Shown here: in pieces, positions 45,086 to 56,684 of the stretch
Layout of the letters: each line of letters begins with the position of its first letter
Numbering within the stretch: position 1 is the stretch's first letter
Assembly: GCA_015143295.1 (NCBI GenBank)
Contig: CM026567.1
Location: forward strand, 9,070,416-9,134,415
DNA from: Tetracentron sinense
Lineage: Eukaryota > Streptophyta > Magnoliopsida > Trochodendrales > Trochodendraceae
Length of the DNA: 64,000 bases
Reading direction: 5' to 3'
Translations under genes and position numbers: made by a program
Notes under the pieces: model-generated
Told to the model about the DNA's origin: nothing
What the model saw: only the letters and a program-made list of their open reading frames with translations
The model's database searches: none

Positions 45086-45954
45086 TACAAGATGCAAGTT
45101 TACAAGATGATGACAAGACATTCATGCATGCACGCATATATGATTTCCACGGAGCATACCGAGATATGACCTGGGTTTCCAAGTATGAGTTTTATCGGAG
45201 TTTTCGCATTCATGCACGCACGTTATGATGATTGTATTGTACCATGCCTCCTGTTATTTCTCTTGCGATGCTATTACTGCCGTGTATTATATTCCTGTTG
45301 TGGTGCATACTATTGTTATGGATAGCTAGTAGCTTGTACTCGCTGAGTATTCCATGCTCAGCCTTACTTTCATGTCGGCAGGTACTGAGGGAGCCCTTGA
45401 CCCAGAGCCTTGGGTCGAGGAAGAGTATATGGAGGAGAGAGAGCCGTCTATCCCACTGCAGTCTCAGGCGGGACCGAGACCTTGACGTGTGGCCATATCT
45501 CGACTGCTGTTGAGGGGAGAGTACGAGAGGGTCTTTTATGTATTTTGACATTTTGATAGGTGGGTCTGTCCACCTTAGACTTAGACATGTTTTGTATATA
45601 TGTTAATTTGGAATACTATTTTGGAAAGCTTAGAAGAAAATAAAAAGTTAGTTTACGCTTCCGCATTTATGTTTAGTTTCCGCGCTCTGATTATCATTGT
45701 TTAGTACGTTAATTATCTTGTTCATGACAGGATGGTTTGGCAGGTACGTATAGTCACGTCTAAAGTATCCCTAAACTCCTAGGGGGTATTTTGGGGCGCG
45801 ACAAAGCGAGCTACCTGAAGAAGCTTTTCTCGGTTATTTTTCATTTTCATCAGAAAGACTATTGAAGGTCTGTGCCGAAAGACAATGTCCTTAAGGATAT
45901 GAACTTTCCGAGGGCGACCAATCCCTCGACAGTTCCAAATTAGGGCATTCATGT

Positions 45955-46229
45955 TTGTCAGGGGGACTGAACAAGATTAGCTGCCTTAATATGAGTGATG
46001 TCTAAAGTGTCATTAGAAACTAAAAGTCCAGGCTCAAAGGAGGAAAGGTATGTCTTCCCGTCAAGAACCTGTGACTGGGAGGATAAATGTTTGCAAGAAA
46101 TTGGAGAAGAGACGAAGGTTTGCTCTGAGGTATTTAATTTGGACTGTTGGGCTGATGGGCTGTTTTGAGGTTGAGTATTAAAGGGGCTTGATGTGGATAT
46201 GTTTGGCTGGTGGGTTGGATTGGGTTCTG
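45955..46229 (-). pseudogene. LINE ORF1 C-terminal part
   Basis: Low-complexity reading rich in S, P, Q and N (PNPTHQPNISTSSPFNTQ) ending just before ORF2 begins at 45952. Plant L1 ORF1 C-termini are commonly of this kind. Its link with the part at 48358-49582 is broken only by the solo LTR. Confidence 0.6.
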
Positions 46230-46907
46230 CGTCACACCCCAAAATTCCCCCTAGGAGTTAAGGGATACTTTAGAGGTGACTGTACATACCTGCCAAACCA
46301 TCCTGTAATGAATAAGGCTATACATGATATAATACAATAATAATCAGAGTGCGGAAACTATATCATGAATGCGGAAACGGGAACTAACTTTTTCTTTTCT
46401 CATAAACCATCTTAGTATTCCAAGTTTATGTACAAAACATAATCAAAGTAAAGGTGGACATGCCCACCTATCAAAATACAAAAGGAACTCTCTCACACTC
46501 TCCTCTCAACAGTAATCGAGGTATGGCCACATGTCGAGATCCCTATCCTCCTGCGATTGGATCGGGATAGGGGGTTCCCTTTCCTCAACATATTCTTCCC
46601 CGACCCAAGGCTTAGGGTCGAGGACATCCATGGTACCTGCCGACATAAAAGTATGGCTGAGCATGAAATACTTAGCAAGTACAAGCTACTAGCTAACCAT
46701 AGCAATAACAAAAGCACAACAACAGTGAACACAATACAAAATATCAATTTAAAGCAATACTAGCAGCATAAAATAAATAGCATATAATTATCTTGATATG
46801 CGTGCATGAATGCAAAAACTCCGGTAAAACTCATGTTCGGAAACTTTTTCATGTCTCGGTCTTGCTTGTGAAAATCATGTATGTGTGTCTTGTCTTGCAT
46901 TGTATAC

Positions 46908-47095
46908 TTGTGAGCCAGAGGCTACCACTTGCATATCCCTGGGCTACCAACCTTCTTGACGTTTCATTTACTTGTGAGCCAAAGGCTAGCACCCACAGAT
47001 CCTTGGGCTACCAACCTCCTTGACATGTAATTGTTTCATTTTCTTGTGAGCTAGAGGCTAGCACCCGCACATCCCTGTGCTACCAACCTCCTTGA
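46908..47095 (-). repeat. Minisatellite, about 65-70 bp, 3 copies
   Basis: CTTGTGAGCCAGAGGCTAC and the inverse of GGAGGTTGGTAGCCCAGGG recur at 46908, 46972 and 47043. It is the reverse-strand counterpart of the array at 44808-45085, so these two LTRs are close relatives. Confidence 0.85.
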
Positions 47096-47955
47096 CGTAT
47101 GCTTATTTTCTTATTTGATTTATCATGTACAATTACTCTTGGAAAACCCAGTTCATGCATGCATGCGTGCTTGTGTGCGTATCAATAGTGAAAACTATGA
47201 TGACAAGTATGACATGAAGGATAAGGCATCCCATTTCAATTCCTAGTATAAACATGTGAGAATTTGGGTGATCTATATGGCATTGGGTCAATTCATCATT
47301 TATAAGAACAATTGCATAAAGCCTTCTTCCATTTTCTTCATTTAATTCATTTACTCCTAGTTTAGGCATTTTATCAAACACCCGGCGTACAACATTCCTT
47401 AGTAGTTTCATTTACTCTTTTTATTGCATATTCTTCATCAATTATCAAGGTAAGTTCATTATTTGTAGAATACCCTTCAACCATTTTCCATTTCACACAT
47501 CACACAACACCCCTAGGGCATCCAATCGCCTCATTCACCATCCATCCACCCATCACAACATTCATTATTATCTTGTTTACATTTTTAGGGGAATAGCATA
47601 TTTCAAAAGGAAATAAACATGAAATCAAGAATCATCCTTTAAAATTAGAAAACCTAGGTTATTGCTAAGGGAGTTAGTAGGGTGTATTAACCTTTAAACT
47701 TGGAGGAGAACTTGAGGAGAGATGAGATTAGATCATTGGAGTAGAAAATCCTTGCTTGAGATAAGAGATAGGTTTTGAGCAAAACCCTAGCTCTTCCTTT
47801 CTCTCCCTTCTCTAAATCTCCTAATATAAGCCTTGAGGGTTTATAAAACCCTCACCCACGGATTTGACGTTTACATAGAAAGTGGGGTGGTCAAATGACC
47901 ATCCTACCCTTAAAATTTTGGTCAAAACAGACTGAATACGCAAAGTGCTCAAGGA

Positions 47956-48109
47956 GCGGTCGACCGGTCATAGGAGCGGTCGATCGGTCCAAAACCCCCT
48001 CTCTGAAAAAATCCCCCATACAAAATTAGTGGGAAAGTGGTCGATAGGTGGATAGAGCGGTTGACCGGTAGGCTACGGGTTGACCGGTGGCTGGAGCGGT
48101 CGACCGGTT
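47956..48109 (-). promoter_or_regulatory. Palindromic word array, GCGGTCGACCGGT type
   Basis: Words are GCGGTCGACCGGT, GCGGTCGATCGGT, spacer (plus strand CTGAAAAAATCCCCCATAC), GTGGTCGATAGGT, GCGGTTGACCGGT, GGGTTGACCGGT and GCGGTCGACCGGT. TCGA-centred words are the rule here, although the minisatellite of this LTR resembles that of 43407, which uses GATC-centred words. Confidence 0.7.
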
Positions 48110-48357
48110 GGTCTGTGTTTTGCCCATTTTGCTGATTTTCCTCATTTTTTTCCACTTGGTATTTTGGCTATATCTTTTGACTCGTTAGTCAGATTTTGAT
48201 GATTCAACTTGCGTTGGATTCGTCTTTCGAAGAGAAAAATTTTTGGCATCCAAAATTTTAATTTCTTCTTTATTTATTAATTAGACTATGTGAAAGGTTA
48301 AATTGGTTATGAGAACACTATACATTAAGTGTGAAAGTTCCGGGGTGCTACATTCTG

Positions 48358-49582
48358 AGTACCTGATAATGATGGATTGGGCCTGAGAGGCTTTGGATGG
48401 GCTAAGTTGGGTTTCTTTGGGCCCAGCCCTTAGAGAGTTAAAATGGACCCTGACCTCCTAGGATTCTGAGGAGGGCTCCATTTGCCATTCAGATTGTGTC
48501 GAATCAACTTTCTGTCCTGGCTATCTTCGGTAATCATTATCTCCAGTGACGGTTCTGCACCTTTTTACTTGGAATCCACGTGTTCGTCACCCATAGGAAC
48601 TTTCGCTGCAGCAGCAGACTGATGTGTCTAGCGAACATCAGAGTATGCACTCTAGCTTCGGTCTGGGTATAACGTTACGTTGGCAAGGGTACGGCTTTCG
48701 TCTCTAGGGGGAGTCAACCACAATTGCCGATGAAGCCGAACCTCCAATGAGTGCATTGTTCGGTGATAGGGATCCGACAGGGTGGTAAAGAGGCCAAGTT
48801 TTAGCTCGAAAAAGCTTTGCTCGAAGCCAAGGACCAAATAGTTTTAACCGTGAGCTGCTGGAGCAATCCTTGGTCACAGGAAAGCAGTGCTTGGCATCAT
48901 GCCCAATTCTTCCACAGTCATAACAGATGGTTGGAAGCTTCTCATAAGTTAGGGGAAATGGTCGAGTTTCATTGCATAGATGCTTTAACATGATATACGG
49001 TTGAAGCGGGGCCCTGATGTCTTTGAGAAGGCTCATGCGCCTAAATTTGCCCTGAGAGGAACCTCTTTCTAGGACTTCGATCTCACTGATTTCCCCGATA
49101 CGTTCACCGACTACCTTCCCAATTCGTTGGGTCATGTACTCTAGTGGGAGTCCATGAACTTGCGTCCTGATAGGAAGAGTTGTCAAGTGGAGCTCTGACA
49201 CCAGAATATCCGGTTTCCATTGTAGAAGAATAAGGGGGTGGCCGGAGAAAGACCAGGGCTGGTGGTTTATAACTCGCATCACATCTTCCCTGGTGGAGAA
49301 CTTGAAATGAAGATAACCATTTGACAGATCAATTATGTTTACCAGAGATCAGGTATTCCATGCCCTGACGGTGGTGATTTTGGCTGCTGCGACGTTCATT
49401 GGCCTACCAGTGATGAACTGGCCGATAATGCTGTTCTGGTCCTCCAATAGACCCTCTTCTAAGAGCTCCGGATCAAACGATACTGGATCGTTGATAAGGT
49501 CGAGACATAGCTTCATGCTAATGTCTTCTGCTAGCTCATCAACCGGTTGGTTTTCAGGAGGGGTAACGATATGGCCTTCCAT
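48358..49582 (-). pseudogene. LINE ORF1, DUF4283-like with CCHC knuckle (N-terminal part)
   Basis: The frame opens MEGHIVTPPENQPVDELAED and continues to VRAWNT, where an in-frame TGA interrupts it; TGA for CGA would be a CpG transition. The same frame resumes (LVNIIDLSNGYLHFKF, then WSFSGHPLILLQWKPD) and includes LPTICYDCGRIGHDAKHC, the zf-CCHC_4 knuckle that follows DUF4283 in plant L1 ORF1. ORF1 proteins bind LINE RNA. The C-terminal part lies beyond the solo LTR, at 45955-46229. Confidence 0.8.
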
Positions 49583-49671
49583 GGATGTTGCTTGGAAAGA
49601 GGGGTTTTAGGGCTTTTTTAGACAGAAGGGAATGGTGGGCCGAGGTATTGGGAAGATGGGAAGAGGGGTTA

Positions 49672-49870
49672 ACAGACAGGAGAGGAAAATAAGGGCACCT
49701 TGAAAACTCAGAAAATCCGGCAGTGTAACGGAATATTTCTGGGGCGAAAACAGGGTTAAGAACTCACCTATCCACCACAAGGCGAGCAGGAGAGGTAATT
49801 AAGGGCGCTTGAAGACTTAGAGAATCCGGTAGGGAGACGGAATATCACCAGGGGTGAAAACCGGTGCCAT
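49672..49870 (-). repeat. Tandem repeat of about 120 bp in the LINE 5' region
   Basis: GCAGGAGAGG then AAGGGCGCTTGAA and GAATCCGGTAGG (from 49794) repeats the segment from about 49675 with roughly 75-80 percent identity. It lies upstream of ORF1 on the minus strand and ends near the 5' end of the LINE. Confidence 0.7.
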
Positions 49871-50196
49871 TTTCCATTTTCCTCCTTAGAAATAGTTATT
49901 TACTGTCACAAGTCTATGTTAAAACTGTTGGGGAATTGGAAAACCGTCGCAACTGACTTTCGAAAATGTATTACAACACACAGATATAGGGATAGATAGT
50001 TTGTATATACCGATATAAATATTTTCATCAGTAGTTCGCAACAATTTCTCGTTTCTGTCACTATACGCTATACTGATGCTCTTATTACCCACTGTATTGT
50101 AACGGTTTGTAAGCCGTCACTATATTCTATATCGACGAAAATATAACTAATACCAACGGTTTCAAACCGTCAATGAAGCCTAAATTTCTTCTAGTG

Positions 50197-51008
50197 AAAG
50201 CCCGATCAGGCTATTTCTTAGCACATGTCTCCAAAAGAATCCACATTGACATCTACCAATTACTTTCCCAAAAGCATGCCACATGCCAAGTATCTAGAGG
50301 GCACGCACACTAAAACCTAGTGAGCCTATCCATTGGAAATCCTCCCTCTCTATATATTAGTAATAAAATTAGGTAGGTATTATATCCATCCTAGAGTCCA
50401 GCAAAAACTTTACCTTAATGCAAAGATCAATATGAGAAACCCAACCTTAAACCTGGCCCACGGGAGCACAACAGTAACCATAACTTGATGAGGTCCGAAA
50501 AACCTTTCTCTTCTAAAGGTACCTATCTCACGTTGCACCATAATTTTTTTTTGCTGCAAGGCTAAGCCATTTTCATACTATCACCTTTCTTAGTTAAGAC
50601 ATCAAATGTCTTTGTGTGGGGCTATTGAAAAACAAAAAAATAGTTTTGTGATCAAATGAGGAGAAAGTACGAAAACTCTTTCAATTGTACGAGCATTTAG
50701 CATTCTTCTTTAGTCAAATATCATGCAAAGACTTCGATACATACATTTTCAAAAGCCCTACATCACATGATCTTACGTTTCATCTCCAACAATTATTCAA
50801 AATCCATATGTTCTTTTGATTCACTAAGTCTTCAATGATAAGCAAGTGGGAGAATTGTTACAAATTCAAAGACCTTAATTTCTGCCCTCATAAACTGATA
50901 GTCAAACTCCATGACTTGGACCAAAACAACCATCTCTGATTCTCTCTTCACACCATAAGAAGGTCGGCTTAACAGTGTTATTATATACAGACTAGAGAAG
51001 CAAAAGAG
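50197..51008 (+). promoter_or_regulatory. Upstream region of the NAC gene
   Basis: About 810 bp between the CACTA end and the NAC start codon. A TATATA stretch lies at 50982-50987, only 22 bp before the ATG. The core W-box TTGAC occurs in inverse form (AGTCAAAC, near 50903), a WRKY-type site. No repeats with ends were found here. A promoter so close to a transposon may be influenced by silencing of it. Confidence 0.4.
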
Positions 51009-52899
51009 ATGGAGGGAGAAGGAGAAATGGAGGTGGAGAAGATGACTGCTTTAGATAACAATAAGGAAGATGAAGATCTGCTTCCAGGGTTTCGGTTTCA
51101 TCCGACCGATGAAGAGCTCGTCGGGTTTTATCTTCAGCGGAAGGTGGAGAAGAAACCCATTAGTATTGAACTCATCAAACAGATCGATATCTACAAATAC
51201 GATCCGTGGGATCTTCCAAGTAAGTTATAGTTTTCATCTTCTTCTTCTCCTCTCTTTTTGTTTCTGTTTTCATTTCAGTTACTGGTACAGGTTTTTCTTA
51301 TAAAGTTCACAAGTTTGGTTTGAAGGCCATGGCATTTCTTGAGGATAAGTGGCTTGATATTTAGTAAAAATTTCAACCCTTACTCTTAAAAATTGATGAC
51401 CTCCTTGTAGGAAAAAAAAAAATTAGTAAAATAGGCAACTTCTGACCTTTATTTATTAATTATTTATTTTCTTTCATCCATTTGGCTTAGATCATTCAAA
51501 GAATACCAAGATTTTTCCTTATGCCATCTTCTTAATCCTATGAAGCAATAGCGAAAGGAGAAGGCGTTTCATTATTTCATGTTTTAGTAGTATTCCTTCT
51601 AGAACCCCAATCCTTCATGCTTGATTTGTCATTCTTGAAGGTTTCATGGCCACCTTTCCGCGAAACATACACAACAATAATACAGAAAAAAGAAAAGAAA
51701 ACTATGGTGTAATTCACGGTAGCTATACCCTTGTATGATGGTTACCTTATATCTGCACCAGTAATTGTTACAAAGTATCTACTGTGATGCAGTATTTGTT
51801 CGATTCAATAATAAAATCATAACAATATTAACAGTATGGACTACACAATTAAGTACTGTGGGTTTGAGTACATAATTATAACTGGACTGCATCGCAACAA
51901 TTCTGAGACATACTAACTGGTGGAGCCTTGTAAATGCTATTAATTTCTGTTTTGTTTCTAATACTAATCTCAATACCAACCTTTTAGTACTATTGTAATT
52001 ATACCTCTCCATTTGGTGTCTTTCTGACTACAAATTATGAAGATTTTCATTCCCTTTTGGCTTATTTTCTTCTTTTTGGCAAAAACCAGAAGTTAGCACT
52101 GTTGGGGACAAGGAGTGGTACTTCTTTTGCATAAGAGGAAGAAAGTATAAGAATAGCATAAGACCGAATAGGGTCACTGGGTCTGGATTTTGGAAAGCAA
52201 CCGGCATCGATAGGCCAATATATTCCGTAGGCGAAACCAATGAGTGCATTGGACTAAAGAAATCCTTAGTCTACTATCGAGGAAGTGCAGGAAAGGGCAC
52301 CAAAACTGATTGGATGATGCATGAGTTTCGCCTTCCCCCTAGCGGGAAAAGTACCAACCTCCCTAATGCCAAGAACACTACTCAAGAAGCAGTAAGATTC
52401 ATTCACTTTTCTATTACATTAAGGCTTTAGTTACTGAAATTTCCAATGTTGATTAATATATTTTTTTTTCTCTAAATTACTGTTCTCCATCATGAAATTG
52501 CAGGAAATTATGACACTATGCCGAATTTTCAAGCGAAATGTGTCATTCAGAAAGCCCACACCCAATTGGAGAGAAACCACTATGAAACGATATCCAACTG
52601 ATTCAAGTTCTAAAACATGCAGTTCGGAGTCTGACAGTCGAGACAATTACAAGACCCTTGATGATTTGGTCATTCAGCAGAATGAGAAGAAAGCTTTTAT
52701 TAATCATACTGATGAAAGGAACCAGTTGTTGGCTGGCCAGTTTAGCTCAGTAGCTCAAGATCCATTTACAGAATCGTACTCAATCTTTACAAATCCGAGT
52801 GGCAATGAATTCTTAAGAGATGGGAATTGGGATGACCTTAGATCCATAGTGGAGTATGCGGCTGATCCATCCCTTCTTTATGGTGTTAGATATACATAA
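51009..52899 (+). CDS. JUB1-like: NAC transcription factor, JUB1/ANAC042-like, three exons, 302 aa
   Basis: Exons are 51009-51219, 52090-52391 and 52504-52899; introns start GTAAGT and GTAAGA and end CCAG and GCAG, and phases agree (the first intron splits Lys71). The NAC domain has all five subdomains: [20 protein letters not shown] (24-42); [18 protein letters not shown] (54-70); [21 protein letters not shown] and [31 protein letters not shown] then [19 protein letters not shown] (175-182). The C-terminal region is serine-rich and acidic and ends [20 protein letters not shown], like the WDELRSVID end of JUB1. In Arabidopsis JUB1 is a hydrogen peroxide-induced nuclear regulator of longevity and stress tolerance. 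The exact orthologue is inferred. No breaks are seen. Met7 or Met12 are alternative starts. Confidence 0.92.
51220..52089 (+). other. JUB1-like: NAC intron 1
   Basis: 870 bp, donor GTAAGT and acceptor AAAAACCAG, in the position between subdomains B and C that is usual for NAC genes (after DLP). AT-rich; no element ends seen within it. Confidence 0.9.
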
Positions 52900-53520
52900 A
52901 ATGCATTATTTGCTTTGTAATTTCTATATGAGATACAAAAAACAAGGGAAAGAGTGAATGCATTAAACAGTCTTTTTATATATATATATATGTAGATATA
53001 TTTTCTCAACATGATTATAACTTTGAAGAGTAAGTTGAAGTGTTTTGGTTGTAGACAATTTAGAATTTGTCGGTAAAATAATGTTAGCAGTAAACACACA
53101 CATACACATGCATATATATATATATATATATATACATGGGGTATGTTTTTCAGCATTAGACAGTTTTTTTTATATAAATATATTTTCTCAGCATGAATAT
53201 AACTTTAGAGTGTAAGTTGAAGTGTTTTGGTTGTGGATAACACATGTCCTTTCCATAAAGAAAGTGAGTTTGAAAGAAAGATTGCCCTCTCTCTCTCTCT
53301 CTCTATATATATATGTGTGTGTGTGGCATGTTGGGTGTGTGGGAATCAACTGTTTGAGTTAGGACCGTAATACCATTGTATAAAATCTACTTAGCAATAT
53401 GATTTAGAAGTGCTGGAGTGGAATGGACGAAGTCGCATAAAATCAGAAAATCTACTTAGCAATATGATTTAGAAAGTTCTAGAGTGGAATGGACCAAGTC
53501 CCAGAAAATCAGGAATTATG
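52900..53520 (+). repeat. NAC 3' flank with microsatellites and two tandem duplications
   Basis: TATATA runs lie near 52977, 53113 and 53308, with CT and GT runs at 53288-53325. A unit of about 80 bp (TTTTCTCARCATGAWTATAAC then AAGTTGAAGTGTTTTGGTTG) is present at 52980-53055 and 53165-53240. A 65-bp unit (AATCTACTTAGCAATATGAT) is present at 53386 and 53451. No canonical AATAAA was seen close after the stop codon. Confidence 0.8.
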
Positions 53521-56500
53521 AGTCAATACTGGCGGGAAGCATGTTTGTTTATTATCTCATGGGGCCATTAGTAAGAACATCAGAACTGATCACATTGACT
53601 CTAATAAATAATTCATACAGATCATTATATGAGTTCTCCAATGTATTCTAATGGGGGTTTTCCCACCGTTAAACGTCGGGCTAGAGGATTGATCACTGTT
53701 AAACTTTCCGATCGTGGAATTCGAAGAGGTGAGGGATAGAAGAAGTAATGATGAGAAAAATTAAGTCACCAACGATCTTATATCCATTGAAATATAAGAA
53801 AAAAAAAAGATTTTGGTACATCAAACCCACAAGAATGAACCTTCTCCTTACTGTAGAAACATGGTTGCAAATGTGCTCATTGACGATAATGGGCTGATAA
53901 TATTGACCCTAACCAAGGTTTTATACACACCATTTCTGTTATAGAGGAGTCTCTAGACGTACTAAGTCAACTTTTTTTCACGGCGTGTTGGTGCAACACG
54001 TGGTGTTCTACCTATAACAAGGAGATGGGCGGACACTTGTTGCGACCGGCTTGCGTCTTTAGAAGACTGCGACTGGGCTAGCATTTCTGTTATAAGAATA
54101 AGAATAAACTGGGAGGGGTATGGCCAGACCCCCATCCCCACTGAGTGGCTCTTAAAAATAAAATATAAAAAAATTGTAAGAATAAGAAATGCTGCCGAAT
54201 CTGAGGCGCATATATATTTGGCGGAATCCGTAACCTAATTAAGGAAAAATAGGGCACCAGTTCACCTTGGGCCCTGAATATTGCCCGTGCTGCAAATTGT
54301 GCCAAGGGCTCCTAGCATTTTCCTGTAAGAATCATAAATAAGATAGTTATACTATCCGATTAAGTTGATTTTAACATGAAAAATCTCCTAGGTGGATTCA
54401 TCATGCTCACCTCCATGGTGGAACATGAGCTCCATACCTTACTCGATACGGTTCCATCTAGGATGTTTCTTCATTTTCGTCTATTTCCCCAAGAATTTCT
54501 GGTCAATCTAGACTGCTAGATTTTTTTTCTTTTATATTTTTGAGTGGACTGTTAGATGACAATGAATGGGATGTAGATATCTAATGATGTAATATCTTTT
54601 CATTAATGTTTATTATGATATATATTATTCGCCACACATTCAAAAATATGGGCCCAAAGTCGAAATCAGTAGCATTTCTGAGAAAAGATTCCACAAATTT
54701 CATGGGAAAGGTTTGAGGCAATTGTAAACAAGTCATGTTGATTATGAGATGAAGGATAGCTCCACTATAAGAAAGTTTTTCCAGACAAGTTTTAAAGTAC
54801 ACGCATACACAAGATCGTGTCGGGAAAAGTCAATTATAAAGACTATAGTTGTGATATAGAAGAGGTTCTGGATGACATGCAACGCTTTGATTAGAAGTCG
54901 GGCCAAAGGGACAAATAATACCACTTTCACACCCTAACTTTCACATAACTTTGCGTGTGGCTAAGTACTAGTTGAGATAAAGGGTAAAACAACTACCGAG
55001 GCTCAAACAAGCTCCCAAACAGAATAGGTATATGGATATAGTTTTCCTTATACCTAAACAAAGGCTTATAGGGCTGGCTTAAGCCATTAGCGACATAGAG
55101 ATAGAGTTATCCTCCTTTGGGTTGCTCTTAATTTAGGACTCAAAAACACACATTTGGAGATTACATTCTCATACTTATGTATGCAATGTTTGTCGATAAG
55201 TCATAAATAACACGGGAGGGGGGTAATCAAGTGTCTCAAGGGTCCACTAGTACAAGGGGGAGAAATCAATTAGGTAGGCTTATCAAGAATAAGCATCTCA
55301 CGGTCTTACGATCGATGCACCTCTACGGATCTTTAGATTTTGTCATCAAAGATAACAACCCCATTATCGTAAACTTAATTGATCCACCCAGATAGGAAAG
55401 TAAGAATCTGAGTCCTAGAATCATACAAGTGATATGCATAAATAAGTATCCAAACAAGAATTATGGTTTATTGCCTAGTCATGTTACTAAGTTATCATAC
55501 AAGTTTTGTTGCTGAAGAGGAACAAGCATAATTTTATAAAATGAATCAAGACATGGACTTTAAAACTAAATGAAGCACAAACAGCAGGTCAATAAAAAAT
55601 ATATATAAATTATAAATTCAGTATTCAAAGTCTGATGTAGATTCAAGTTTTGGCTTGAATATAAAAAGTTTCACCAGCGGACTCGCCAACCTGTGAGCCA
55701 TCAATTTTTATCGCCATGCCAAATAGAAATGTTTCTTAATCTGGAATAACTCTCAAAATCACAAGGATTAGGAGTTGCCACCTAGTCTTATAATGGAATA
55801 GAATAGAAACCCTGAACTATTCCACAGTAAGGTGATTCGTCTGAAAATAGTCTCAATAAAAGATCTGATTGTGCTAAGGAAGGATGTAGGCATCCTTAGA
55901 CACCCGACAAAAGTAGTTACATACTTTCTAAATCAAGTTTAGACTAAATTGAAACCTAAAGTAAAATTATTAATTAAAGTTATGATAAATAACATGTCAT
56001 GCTCAAAATAGAATCATGCAATCAACAGATTAACCAAAAACAAAAAGCATACTAAGGAAATTCTTAGCATCATTCACCCAGAATAGTAACATGCTAAAAA
56101 ATAAAGAAATATTATAAAATTAGAAATGGAATATTACTAAAAATAGCAATAATCACAAAATATCAAGAATTAACGGAAAAACAACTAAACTAATTTTTCT
56201 ACCTAGGACAGATGAACACGATTAGGGTTGCTTGTGTATCTATTTGCATGAAATGAAATCACACGGAGTTTCAAAGCAGTACTAACTCATATTTTTAATT
56301 TTTTATATTTGTATTTTTGTAAATTTTTGACTGCCTGAAACAGTTTAGGCTCATGAGGGGAGCATGAAAAAAAGCTTAGATCAACTCTCTAGGTCTACTA
56401 ATATGCTATAAATAGTGAAAAGAGAATTCTAAAAAATTGGATTGTCATATTAGAGAACCAAGAGTAGAAGGCTTTTGCCTATATTTTGAGATACCATAGC

Positions 56501-56684
56501 TAAAATTGTAGCACAACATATTCACAGTAATCGTAGTGTCACCAGCTCAATAATAGACATAGAATAATGTTTCAGTTTAAGGTTTGCCACCAGTCTTTCA
56601 ATAGAGTCAAGAACAATGGTGGGCGATAGTGTATGTGCGGCTACCTCCCTTCTAATATATCTCTTAGCGCATTGTACTATGTTA
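53521..56684. other. AT-rich intergenic region without a recognised gene
   Basis: About 3.2 kb. Short open frames have no family features. ATTTCTGTTATA words recur near 53934 and 54083, and a G-box-like ACACGTGG is at about 53996. I cannot support a gene, an RNA or an element with ends here. Confidence 0.5.

Larger units (their letters stand above)
43407..45803 (+). mobile_element. Solo LTR, chromovirus-type family, in LINE ORF2
   Basis: It runs from TGTAGCATCCCGAAC to GGGGCGCGACA, 2397 bp, with perfect TSD AAGCG (43402-43406 and 45804-45808). The word array is at 43620-43802 and a four-copy minisatellite at 44808-45085. The end CTAAACTCCTAGGGGGTATT is the family signature. It cuts the LINE endonuclease. 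Confidence 0.95.
39530..45952 (-). pseudogene. LINE ORF2: endonuclease, RT, zf-RVT, RNase H
   Basis: ORF2 opens MNALIWNCRGIGRPRKVHIL, the usual start of the plant L1 endonuclease, and is cut after about 50 codons by the solo LTR at 43407-45803. Endonuclease resumes with WICFGDFNDM (near 43150). RT motifs are SPGPDGM (42190), IKLDLSRAYDSVEW (41810) and FADDLLIF (41500). The last is out of frame with the previous block, so a frameshift lies in the C run near 41525; another probably lies in the 10-base run at 41313-41322. The 3' part (40393-39530) has a zf-RVT motif and an RNase H domain. Confidence 0.85.
46230..48352 (-). mobile_element. Solo LTR, chromovirus-type family, in LINE ORF1, minus strand
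   Basis: Perfect TSD TTCTG (46225-46229 and 48353-48357). On the minus strand it runs from TGTAGCACCCCGG to GGGTGTGACG, 2123 bp. The word array is at 47956-48109 and a three-copy minisatellite at 46908-47095. It lies 426 bp from the other solo LTR and in the opposite orientation. Confidence 0.9.
39392..49880 (-). mobile_element. L1-type LINE, about 6 kb own sequence, split by two solo LTRs
   Basis: Minus-strand order is 5' UTR with a tandem repeat (49672-49870), ORF1 (49582 down into 46229-45955), ORF2 (from 45952) with endonuclease, RT, zf-RVT and RNase H, ending at a T run (39392-39399, the poly(A) tail). Solo LTRs at 46230-48352 and 43407-45803 interrupt ORF1 and ORF2. Without them the element is near 6 kb, full length for a plant L1. 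It is disabled by stops and frameshifts. I did not find a clear TSD. Confidence 0.85.
38265..50196. mobile_element. Non-autonomous CACTA element carrying a nested LINE
   Basis: The left end is CACTACAAGAAAAAGG and the right end TTTCTTCTAGTG, whose inverse begins CACTAGAAGAAA. AAA follows the right end and precedes the left end, a possible 3-bp TSD. Subterminal regions hold many AGTGACGG/CCGTCACT words (38285-38600, 39170-39370, 49940-50170). Own sequence is only about 1.4 kb; no TNPA or TNPD-like coding region is visible. The LINE fills the middle. Confidence 0.75.

Noticed and set aside
53113-53136. Possible regulatory TATA run
   Set aside because: It is a TA microsatellite in the 3' flank of the NAC gene, not a promoter.
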